NCBI RefSeq assembly: GCF_037031225.1
Contig: NZ_JAYEZN010000001.1
Location: 2,914,001 to 2,978,000 of the forward strand
Direction: 5' to 3'
Length of the DNA stretch: 64,000 nucleotides
Source of the DNA: Halorientalis sp. LT38
GTDB lineage: Archaea > Halobacteriota > Halobacteria > Halobacteriales > Haloarculaceae
Below the pieces are notes generated by a model that was not told the DNA's origin, searched no databases, and saw only the letters and a list, made by a program, of their open reading frames with translations. Position 1 is the stretch's first letter. Every line of letters begins with the position of its first letter. Below, piece by piece: positions 9,601 to 15,822 of the stretch. Position numbers and translations under genes: made by a program.

Positions 9601-9775
9601 GCCCGAACCGGACGGCGGCCCCGCCGCGAAGGCCCAGTCCGGCGGCAAACAGGACGCGACGCAGGAACTCATCTCCAGCGGCGAGAGCCCGGAGTGTCCC
9701 GACTGCGGCGCGATGACGCTGTACTACTCCGAGGGCTGCAAGACCTGCGAGTCCTGCGGCTGGTCGGAGTGCTGA
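6626..9775 (+). CDS. nrdJ: adenosylcobalamin-dependent ribonucleotide reductase
   Basis: This class II reductase converts ribonucleotides to deoxyribonucleotides using adenosylcobalamin and needs no second subunit. The protein is about 1049 residues. It shows [34 protein letters not shown], the active-site loop [20 protein letters not shown], and [15 protein letters not shown]. A C-terminal zinc-ribbon-like tail (CPDCG...CKTCESCG) probably acts in redox recycling. I prefer the GTG at 6626 because a GGGGGGAG Shine-Dalgarno-like tract lies 6-7 bases before it; an ATG at 6611 is the alternative. No intein is visible. The cofactor-making adenosyltransferase is encoded at 61567. Confidence 0.96.
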   Translation: [1049 protein letters not shown]

Positions 9776-9868
9776 GGGCCCGCTGACCTGTCTCACCTGG
9801 AGCGTGTGACATCGCGGGAGCGCTACACCGGACGCCGTCGCTCGTTTTTCCCCGCTGTTGGGGATACT

Positions 9869-9880
9869 GTTATATAAGCC
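9869..9880 (+). promoter_or_regulatory. strong TATA box of the tube-protein operon
   Basis: GTTATATAAGCC is a strong archaeal TATA box in an otherwise GC-rich stretch. Its centre is about 26 bases before the ATG at 9901, so transcription is predicted to start at or next to that codon. Confidence 0.65.
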
Positions 9881-9900
9881 GGATCTGTAGGCGAAACGAA

Positions 9901-9981
9901 ATGCGAGACCGTATCCAGACGAGGCGATCCGGGATCTGTGCGCCCCCGAACGCGGCGCGGCCGACCGGGGGAGGCCGGTAA
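9901..9981 (+). CDS. 26-residue leaderless micro-ORF (putative)
   Basis: The frame runs from an ATG placed exactly where the TATA box predicts transcription to begin and encodes 26 residues (MRDRIQTRRSGICAPP...). It ends with TAA two bases before the ATG of the tube protein gene at 9984. A GGGGGAGG tract inside its last codons serves as the Shine-Dalgarno for that gene. The peptide is strongly basic, unlike haloarchaeal proteins in general, which points to a regulatory leader more than a stable product. Confidence 0.4.
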   Translation: MRDRIQTRRSGICAPPNAARPTGGGR

Positions 9982-9983
9982 CG

Positions 9984-10424
9984 ATGCCGGACAGACGCGG
10001 TCCCTACCGGAACGTGCGATTCCTGCTCGAACTCGACGGGATCGCGAAGGCCGGCTTCAGTCACTGTCGGCTCCCGGAGAATCGAACGGACGTGGTGGAG
10101 TACCGCGAGGGGACGGACCCGCCGACGGTCCGGAAGCTCGCCGGCCTGAACCGCTACGGGCGACTGGTCCTGCGAAGCGGCGTCACCGACGACTCGGTGG
10201 AACTGTTCGAGTGGCGACGGGCCGTCGAGCAGGGGCAGGTCGACGAGGCGCGGCGCGTTGCGGCGATCGTCCTGCTCGACCGGGAAGGGAACGCCGGTGC
10301 GCGCTGGGAACTGGAGCATACCTGGCCGGTTGCCTACCAGGCGCCGCGGCTGGACGCCCGCGGCGAGGACGTCGCCATCGAGACCCTCGAACTGGCCTGC
10401 GAGGGCTTCAAGCGAGTCGAATGA
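9984..10424 (+). CDS. contractile-injection/phage tail tube protein
   Basis: The 146-residue protein matches the T4 gp19-like tail tube family found in phage tails and extracellular contractile injection systems. The family pattern is seen as PYRNVRFLLELDG, then VEYREGTDPPTVRKLAG, LNRYGRLVLRSGVTDD, LFEWRRAVEQGQ, VLLDREGNAGARWELEHTWP and the C-terminal AIETLELACEGF. Family members stack as hexamers into a rigid tube. The start is supported by a GGGGGAGG Shine-Dalgarno. The next gene encodes a second tube-family protein. No sheath, baseplate, spike or ATPase gene lies nearby, so what it assembles with is unknown. Confidence 0.85.
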   Translation: MPDRRGPYRNVRFLLELDGIAKAGFSHCRLPENRTDVVEYREGTDPPTVRKLAGLNRYGRLVLRSGVTDDSVELFEWRRAVEQGQVDEARRVAAIVLLDREGNAGARWELEHTWPVAYQAPRLDARGEDVAIETLELACEGFKRVE

Positions 10425-10463
10425 CGGTCTCGAATCAGGACAGCGGTCGCGGGGTCGACGGCG

Positions 10464-11033
10464 ATGTCCGGTGACGATCGATCGAACCCCTACCGGCGCC
10501 ACCGGTTCGCGGTCGATATCGGTGAACGCCCGCCGCTGGGGTTCACTGCCGTACGTGGGCTGTCAGTCCGCGTCGAAGTGGGCGAGGAGGCGGCTGCGGC
10601 CGACGGAACGAACAGGACGAATCAGTCGGACGACCCCTGGTGGGACTTCGGTGACTGGTTCGACCAGTACCGGGACGCGCTGCCGTCCGCGGAGCGGCGC
10701 CGGACGCGGTCGCCGGACCTCGAACTCAGCCGCGGCGTCACAGACGACGACCGGCTCTGGGACTGGGTCCAGGACTGGGTGGCCGGGACCACCAAACCCC
10801 GCGACGTCCACGTCGTCCTGCTGGACGAGGCGGGCGACCCGGCCCGCGGCTGGCGCTGTCGCGCGGCGGTGCCCGTCGAGTGGACGGGGCCGGAACTGGT
10901 CGCCGACCGATCGGGCGTCGCGACCGAGACGATCGAACTCGCCCACGAGGGAATCGAACCGATCGCCGACGTACAGGGACTGTTCGATCGGCTGTGGGGC
11001 GAGACGGACGGCGACGGACGGCGGTGGGGATGA
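10464..11033 (+). CDS. second tail tube-family protein with insertion
   Basis: The 189-residue protein has the same fold signature as its upstream neighbour: NPYRRHRFAVDIG at the N-terminus, LELSRGVTDDDRLWDWVQDW, HVVLLDEAGDPARGWRCRAAVPVEW in the middle, and ATETIELAHEGIEP near the C-terminus. It differs by an insertion of about 45 residues (roughly 32-75) that is rich in tryptophan and acidic residues (DDPWWDFGDWFDQYRD). Contractile systems often carry two or three tube paralogues, one of which caps or starts the tube. The gene follows the first tube gene by 39 bases and is presumably cotranscribed. Confidence 0.8.
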   Translation: MSGDDRSNPYRRHRFAVDIGERPPLGFTAVRGLSVRVEVGEEAAAADGTNRTNQSDDPWWDFGDWFDQYRDALPSAERRRTRSPDLELSRGVTDDDRLWDWVQDWVAGTTKPRDVHVVLLDEAGDPARGWRCRAAVPVEWTGPELVADRSGVATETIELAHEGIEPIADVQGLFDRLWGETDGDGRRWG

Positions 11034-11048
11034 GTGTGTTCGCCGGCG

Positions 11049-11345
11049 TCACTGCCAGGTGACGTAGGTCAGGAAGGCGAGCGCGACCGTCTCCAGCCCG
11101 CGGAGTGCGGCGACGAACTGCTGGGCCGCAGGGTCGCTGGCGTAGAGCATCCCCATCGAGAAGAAGAAGTAGATGGCGCCGAGGTTCTCGACGAGCATCA
11201 CAGTAGAGAAGGCGAGCAGGCCGAGCACCAGTGGCGACCGGAACTGCCGGTAGTTGCGCAGCCAGACGACGGAAAGCGCCGCCAGTAACAGGACGTTCAG
11301 TCCGGCGAGCCCGCTCGCGATCGTGATCCAGGTACTCATTGCCAT
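11049..11345 (-). CDS. small three-helix membrane protein next to HTH regulator
   Basis: The 98-residue protein has three hydrophobic segments (about 6-28, 38-62 and 76-96) and few other features. The stop of the upstream winged-helix gene lies 6 bases before its start, so the two form an operon. Pairs of a small membrane protein and an ArsR-type regulator recur in haloarchaea; I recall the DUF7521 name for such proteins but could not verify it. A membrane signal or stress sensor working with the regulator is a guess. A second in-frame ATG (MSTWIT) lies two codons downstream. Confidence 0.7.
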   Translation of the reverse strand: MAMSTWITIASGLAGLNVLLLAALSVVWLRNYRQFRSPLVLGLLAFSTVMLVENLGAIYFFFSMGMLYASDPAAQQFVAALRGLETVALAFLTYVTWQ

Positions 11346-11351
11346 TGTCGG

Positions 11352-11627
11352 TCACTCCACGTGGTCGATGATCTCCTCGAAGGCGTCGCGGTGGCGCTCG
11401 AAGCGGTCGGTGAGGAAGTACAGTTTGCCGTAGTCGTCCCCGCCCGTCTCGACGACGTCGTGGTCCTGGAGCATCTCCAGGTGGTGGCGGACGGTGTTGT
11501 AGTCCACCTCGAGGTGTTCGGCCAGCTGGTTGGCGTTGCGCGGGCGTTCGTCCAGGGTGCGGATGATCCGCGCCCGGTTCTCGCCCCCGCGCGTGCCGGC
11601 CAGCAGGTACCACAGGGCCTTCTCCAT
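11352..11627 (-). CDS. ArsR-type winged-helix regulator
   Basis: The 91-residue protein is a single winged helix-turn-helix. It reads ALWYLLAGTRGGENRARI, then PRNANQLAEHLEVDYNTVRH as the recognition helix region, and HLEMLQDHDVVETGGDDYGKLYFLTD as the wing. No metal-binding cysteines are present, so it is not a classical ArsR metal sensor. It is the first gene of a two-gene unit with the small membrane protein downstream. It is probably a DNA-binding repressor; its target is unknown. Confidence 0.85.
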   Translation of the reverse strand: MEKALWYLLAGTRGGENRARIIRTLDERPRNANQLAEHLEVDYNTVRHHLEMLQDHDVVETGGDDYGKLYFLTDRFERHRDAFEEIIDHVE

Positions 11628-11676
11628 CGACGGATACGTTCAGTTGTCACGGTCTCGGTTTATGCGTGCTGGTCTC

Positions 11677-13158
11677 TCACGCGACGGTCCGGGACACCCA
11701 TCCGGTCGCGCCGCTCGGGAAGGCGTCGCGCTCTTCGCGAGGCTGGCGGTTGCCCTCACCGTCGATCGCGCGGACGACGACCTCGTGCTCGCCGCTCGGG
11801 GGGTCGTACCGGTAGCGCCACTGTCGCCAGACGGAAATGCCTTCCAGCGGGTCGGTCAACTCGGCCTCGTTCCAGGTCGAGCCGCCGTCGGTCGACACCT
11901 CTACCCGATCGATCCCGCGGGTCCCGGCGTAGGCGTGGCCGCCGACCTGTTTGCGCCCGTCCGCCAGGTCGCTGACCGAGTGGAGTTTCGCGACCGTCTC
12001 GACGGGGCCCGTCCCGTGCCAGCCGCGCTCCTCCCAGTAGCCGTCGGCGTCCCGGTCGAGGACTTCGATCTCGGTGAGCCACTTGACCTGGATCTCGCCC
12101 CAGTGGCCGGGGATCAGCGCCCGGACGGGGTAGCCGTGCCCGCGCGGGAGGGCGTCGCCGTTCATCCCGTACGCCAGCAGGGAGTCCTCGAGCGCGTCGA
12201 TGGGGAACACCTGGTAGTAGTCGTCGGCGGCCCGGAGCCGGACGCACTCGCAGTCGCCCTTCGGCCCCGCGCGTTCGACCAGGTCGCGCAGCGGGGCGCC
12301 CGTCCAGAGCGCGGTGTCCATCTTCTGGCCGTTGAGAGACTCGCCGACGCAGCGGAGCGTCTCGAAGCGGTCGACCGACTCCATGGCCGTCAGGTCCTCG
12401 TAGTCGAGGGTCACCTCCTCTGCGACCTCGCCGGTGATCGTCAGCGTCCAGTCGGACTCGTCGAGCGTGGGGTCGACGTTGGCGACGTCGACGGTGTAGA
12501 AGTTATCGCTGACCAGCGGTTCCGCGCCCTCGAGCGAGAAGGACTGCGCCTCGGCCGCGGCGAGCAGTCGCTCTCGTCGGTCGCTGGGATCCAGGGACTC
12601 GCCGCCCAGCGTCGGCGTCCGTCGCTGTCCCACGGCGTAGCCCCCGAGGGCGAATCCGACCAGTGAGAGGCTGCCGGCGAGCAACTGGCGTCGGCGCGAG
12701 TCCACCGGGCGGGACGCGGACAGCGACGGCGCGGCGACGGCCACGAGGACGACCACTGCGGGCGGCAGGGCCGCGCCCAGTGCGAGGAGCGGTTCACCGG
12801 TGGCGACCGCGACGAATCCCCAGGTTCCGACCCCCGTGAGAACGACCGGGAGTGCGCGGTTGCGGAGCCGTCGACCGACGACAAGGGCCGCGACGGCGAG
12901 TGCGCCCACGGCCGTCACCGTCAGCGCCACGGCGGTCGCGAGGTTGAGTTGCTGACCGAGGCTCCCCAGGGTCTCGATGACCGTGTTGGTGACCGCGTTC
13001 GGAATCGTCGCCGTCAGCCACGCGGTGATCGGCGAGAGGACGAACGCCGGCGTGAACCCGGCGGCCGCGTACGATCCCACGACGGCGGTGAGTCCGGCAC
13101 ACAGGCCGACGAGCAGCGTCGGCAGCGCGTCACCGAACCGGTCACGGATGCGCGTCAT
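11677..13158 (-). CDS. membrane-anchored sulfite oxidase-family molybdoenzyme
   Basis: The 493-residue protein begins with several hydrophobic segments (about 12-150), then RRRQLLAGSLSLVGFALGG, which resembles a twin-arginine-like segment before an external domain. The catalytic part (from about 190) is sulfite-oxidase-like: TLRCVGESLNG holds the molybdenum-ligand cysteine, followed by DTALWTGAPLRDL, AYGMNGDALPRGHGYPVRAL and WGEIQVKWLTEIEV. The C-terminal portion resembles the Mo-co dimerisation domain (GIDRVEVSTDGGSTWNEAEL). The likely role is oxidation of sulfite or another small oxyanion at the outer membrane face. The electron acceptor is not encoded nearby. Confidence 0.9.
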   Translation of the reverse strand: MTRIRDRFGDALPTLLVGLCAGLTAVVGSYAAAGFTPAFVLSPITAWLTATIPNAVTNTVIETLGSLGQQLNLATAVALTVTAVGALAVAALVVGRRLRNRALPVVLTGVGTWGFVAVATGEPLLALGAALPPAVVVLVAVAAPSLSASRPVDSRRRQLLAGSLSLVGFALGGYAVGQRRTPTLGGESLDPSDRRERLLAAAEAQSFSLEGAEPLVSDNFYTVDVANVDPTLDESDWTLTITGEVAEEVTLDYEDLTAMESVDRFETLRCVGESLNGQKMDTALWTGAPLRDLVERAGPKGDCECVRLRAADDYYQVFPIDALEDSLLAYGMNGDALPRGHGYPVRALIPGHWGEIQVKWLTEIEVLDRDADGYWEERGWHGTGPVETVAKLHSVSDLADGRKQVGGHAYAGTRGIDRVEVSTDGGSTWNEAELTDPLEGISVWRQWRYRYDPPSGEHEVVVRAIDGEGNRQPREERDAFPSGATGWVSRTVA

Positions 13159-13286
13159 ACCCGGTAGGAGGACCGACCCGCCTAAACCGATTTTCCGAAC
13201 TCCGGACCGACTCCGTTCGGGATGGTTCTAGAATTGGACCGGGATCGACCCGAAGAGTGAAGCCTGTCTGCTCCCTCGCCGAGGCC

Positions 13287-13466
13287 ATGAGCGACGCCGA
13301 CAGGGCCGACGCGGACGCCGAGGACGGGGACGCGTCGGCCGGCACCGACGGTCCTCCCGGGGGTCGTCCCTGCCCGCTTTGCGAGCGGCCGATGTACAGC
13401 CGCCACTGCAAGTACGTCTGCCCGGAACACGGCGTCGTCTACGACTGCGCGGACACCTTCTACTGA
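13287..13466 (+). CDS. small zinc-finger protein
   Basis: The 59-residue protein has an acidic, disordered N-terminus followed by a compact zinc site, CPLCERPMYSRHCKYVCPEH, then GVVYDCADTFY. Four or more cysteines with histidines make zinc binding likely. I recall the same C-terminal pattern in a haloarchaeal family typified by HVO_2523, unverified here. The start MSDADR was preferred over the upstream in-frame ATG at 13257 because the extra residues look like untranslated leader. Confidence 0.75.
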   Translation: MSDADRADADAEDGDASAGTDGPPGGRPCPLCERPMYSRHCKYVCPEHGVVYDCADTFY

Positions 13467-13469
13467 CTC

Positions 13470-14126
13470 TCAGGCCGCGCTCTGTCGTCGGTCGCTGAGG
13501 TATCGATAGGCCGGACCAGCGAGCAACAGCACCGCGAACGCCGCGACGGCGACGATCACGTCGAGTCCGGCGGTCGCGCCAGCAGCGGTGAGGTCGTGCA
13601 TCGACCGCCCGGCCAGCACCGCGACGATCACCCAGGGGATCTCGCCGACGGCCGAGCCGAGGACGTACGATCGGACGGGCACGCGCGTCAGGCCGGCCGC
13701 GTAGGAGACGGCGTCGGAGGGCAGCGGCAGGAGTCTGGCGACGGTGACGCCCCGGAACGCCCCGGTCGTCGCGACGAACCCGTCGGCCCGGGCGCCGAAC
13801 CAGGCCGCGAGGCCGCCGTCAGCACGGGTGTATCGCGCCAGCAGGAAGACCGGGAGGTTGCTCACGACAGCGCCGGCCAGCGCGACCGGGATCCCGGGCA
13901 GGCCGTAGACGTAGCCGACGAGTACAGAGAGGACCGCGAGAGGGAGGAGCGCGAGCGGCCGAAACAGGTACAGGCCCGCCAGCACGAGGGCGAAGACGAC
14001 CGGCTGGCCGGCGAGGCTCTCGGCCCACTGGAGCAGCGCCGTCGGCGACCGGCCGACGACCGCCACGGCCAAGATCGCGGCCACCATCGCGGCGCCGAGC
14101 AACCGCCCGCGCGATACGCCTCGCAT
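13470..14126 (-). CDS. TVP38/TMEM64 (VTT domain) membrane protein
   Basis: The 218-residue integral membrane protein has about five hydrophobic segments. The VTT-domain signature is visible as YLFRPLALLPLAVLSVLVGY, GLPGIPVALAGAVVSNLPVFLLARY, and the later VTVARLLPLPSDAVSYAAGL with GSAVGEIPWVIV. These proteins resemble the DedA/SNARE-associated family and are linked to lipid or small-molecule movement across membranes. The substrate is unknown. It is convergent with the zinc-finger gene, with 3 bases between them. Confidence 0.88.
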   Translation of the reverse strand: MRGVSRGRLLGAAMVAAILAVAVVGRSPTALLQWAESLAGQPVVFALVLAGLYLFRPLALLPLAVLSVLVGYVYGLPGIPVALAGAVVSNLPVFLLARYTRADGGLAAWFGARADGFVATTGAFRGVTVARLLPLPSDAVSYAAGLTRVPVRSYVLGSAVGEIPWVIVAVLAGRSMHDLTAAGATAGLDVIVAVAAFAVLLLAGPAYRYLSDRRQSAA

Positions 14127-14209
14127 CTATCACACGTCCCACGCCCGCGAACCAAACGTCTTGTGGTGGCCGCACAACGTTTAATCCGGTCGGCCGCGCA
14201 GGAGCGACC

Positions 14210-14572
14210 GTGCAGGACGTCGATCCGGTCGAACTGGGCCTGGAACTCCTCGCGAGCCTCGAACACGACGCCCTGTCGGTCGCCGACGCGCTCGACCGGA
14301 TCGAGACCGTCACCACCGACCCGAACGTCCAGCGCGAGATCCTCGACACCGCGGTGACGCGCGGCGTCGTCGAACGCGAGGACGGCACCATCCGTCCGAC
14401 GAGCCACGACTACGTCAGCTTCGAGGCCGACGTGATCACGAAGGAGGGCGAGTTCTCCTGCCGGCGCTGCGGCGCCGGACTGTCGACGGGCTACTTCATC
14501 GACTTCGACACCGGCGAACACGGGCCCTTCGGCTCTTCCTGTATCAAAAAAGTGACCGGCCGGGCGGATTAG
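14210..14572 (+). CDS. DUF5830-type zinc-ribbon protein
   Basis: The 120-residue protein has an N-terminal helical part resembling a winged helix (DALSVADALDRIETVTTDPN...) and a C-terminal metal site, CRRCGAGLSTGYFIDFDTGE, followed by GPFGSSCIKKVTGR. The three clustered cysteines with nearby polar residues suggest a zinc ribbon. I recall this as DUF5830, a haloarchaeal family. It starts with GTG, and a CGTTTAATC TATA box 27 bases upstream makes it leaderless. Its stop overlaps that of the convergent next gene. Confidence 0.85.
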   Translation: MQDVDPVELGLELLASLEHDALSVADALDRIETVTTDPNVQREILDTAVTRGVVEREDGTIRPTSHDYVSFEADVITKEGEFSCRRCGAGLSTGYFIDFDTGEHGPFGSSCIKKVTGRAD

Positions 14573-15660
14573 CGGCCTTTCCGCAGTTCCTCGATCAGCG
14601 TGTCGATCGTCTGCTGTTGTCGCTCCAGGAGTTCGTTGTGTCGCTCGACGGCGGTCGTCAGTTCGTCGAGTCGCTGTTCGACGGCGTCGAACTCCGCCCG
14701 GCTCGGCCCGTCGGTCGACCGACTGGATTCGGCCGTCGTGCCACCGCCGCTGTTCGATCGCGACTCGTCGGACTCGCTGGGCCACTGTCTCGCCTCCGCG
14801 GACCCGGACCCGGCGTCCGACGTCGTCTCTGACTTCGTCTCCGACGCGGCCTCCGACGACGAGCCGGACCCGGTGCCGGCCTCGCCGCCGGTCGCGTCCT
14901 TCGGTGCGAAGCCGTGGTCCTGGGCGGGTTCGGCCTCGCCGTCGTCGGAGACGAGCGGGTCGATGCCGCCGCCGATGTCGATGTCGCTTCCGCCGTCTGC
15001 GTCCCGCTCGGTATCGTCCTCGTCGAGCCCGATTTTGGCGTTGAGTGCGTCGAGCCCGCCGACGTCGTAGAAGGCGAAGACGGCCTCCTCGACGATCTGC
15101 TGGACCTTCCGGGCCTGGTCGTTGGGCGTCTTGATCCGCTTGGGGCGGCCGTCGACCTCGAGGACGACCTCCGTCGCGACGTTGCCCTGCTCGAAGGAGA
15201 GGCCGGTCAGATCGGCGAAGGGGTAGACCTCGTAGTCGTCGGTCCAGACCGCCGCGCCGATGTGGCGGACGACCCGGCGGTCGGTGACGATCAGGACCAG
15301 TTCGCTAAAGCGGAAGGCGCCGGCGACGGACTCGTCGGCTTCGATCACGTCGTCGGCCCGGAGGATGCCGGTCATCAGGAGTTCGAGCACCGCGCCGTCG
15401 CGGCTCTTCGGGACGCCCAGAGACCGGGTGCCCTCGACGTACTCGAGGACGAACTTGGTCTTGCGGCGCCCCTCCTTGACGTCGAGTGACTCCACGTCGT
15501 GAGGGAACTCCTGCACTTTCTCGTCGCTCAACAGGCCTTCAGCCCGGTACAGCAGCGTCCGGGTCGGCGTGAGACAGACGACGTCCTCGTCGCCGAGGTT
15601 GACGCCCAGCTCGACGTCCTCGCCCCCGAGCGCGTCCCGGACGAGGTCAGGAATCTCCAT
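14569..15660 (-). CDS. haloarchaeal protein with PH-like domain and coiled-coil tail
   Basis: The 363-residue protein has three parts. Residues 1-205 form a beta-rich globular region (VVCLTPTRTLLYRAEGLLSD, VLIVTDRRVVRHIG, TEVVLEVDGRPKRIKTP) that resembles the PH-like folds of proteins reading membrane or RNA signals. Residues 210-320 are an acidic, Ser/Gly-rich linker. The last 45 residues are a heptad-patterned coiled coil (FDAVEQRLDELTTAVERHNE). I recall the DUF7115 name for such proteins, unverified. It probably oligomerises through the tail. Function unknown. Confidence 0.82.
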   Translation of the reverse strand: MEIPDLVRDALGGEDVELGVNLGDEDVVCLTPTRTLLYRAEGLLSDEKVQEFPHDVESLDVKEGRRKTKFVLEYVEGTRSLGVPKSRDGAVLELLMTGILRADDVIEADESVAGAFRFSELVLIVTDRRVVRHIGAAVWTDDYEVYPFADLTGLSFEQGNVATEVVLEVDGRPKRIKTPNDQARKVQQIVEEAVFAFYDVGGLDALNAKIGLDEDDTERDADGGSDIDIGGGIDPLVSDDGEAEPAQDHGFAPKDATGGEAGTGSGSSSEAASETKSETTSDAGSGSAEARQWPSESDESRSNSGGGTTAESSRSTDGPSRAEFDAVEQRLDELTTAVERHNELLERQQQTIDTLIEELRKGR

Positions 15661-15822
15661 GCTCGATGTGTGCTTGCCGGGTGGCTTAAATCCGCGGGTG
15701 GCCGCGACCCCGACCCGGCCGCCGAGGTACCGCGAGCTTACCCGGCGCTCGACCGCATAAGCGACTCCTGCCGGTCCACTACCCCCCGCGTAACAAACCG
15801 CGCGGGCGCTCTCTCGCCTGCA

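Noticed and set aside
6692-9796. Minus-strand frame of over 1000 codons opposite nrdJ
   Set aside because: It is a shadow caused by high GC third positions; the plus strand encodes a clear ribonucleotide reductase over the same span.
9984-11033. Prophage or complete contractile injection system
   Set aside because: Only two tube proteins are present; no sheath, baseplate, portal, terminase or integrase genes lie within several kilobases.
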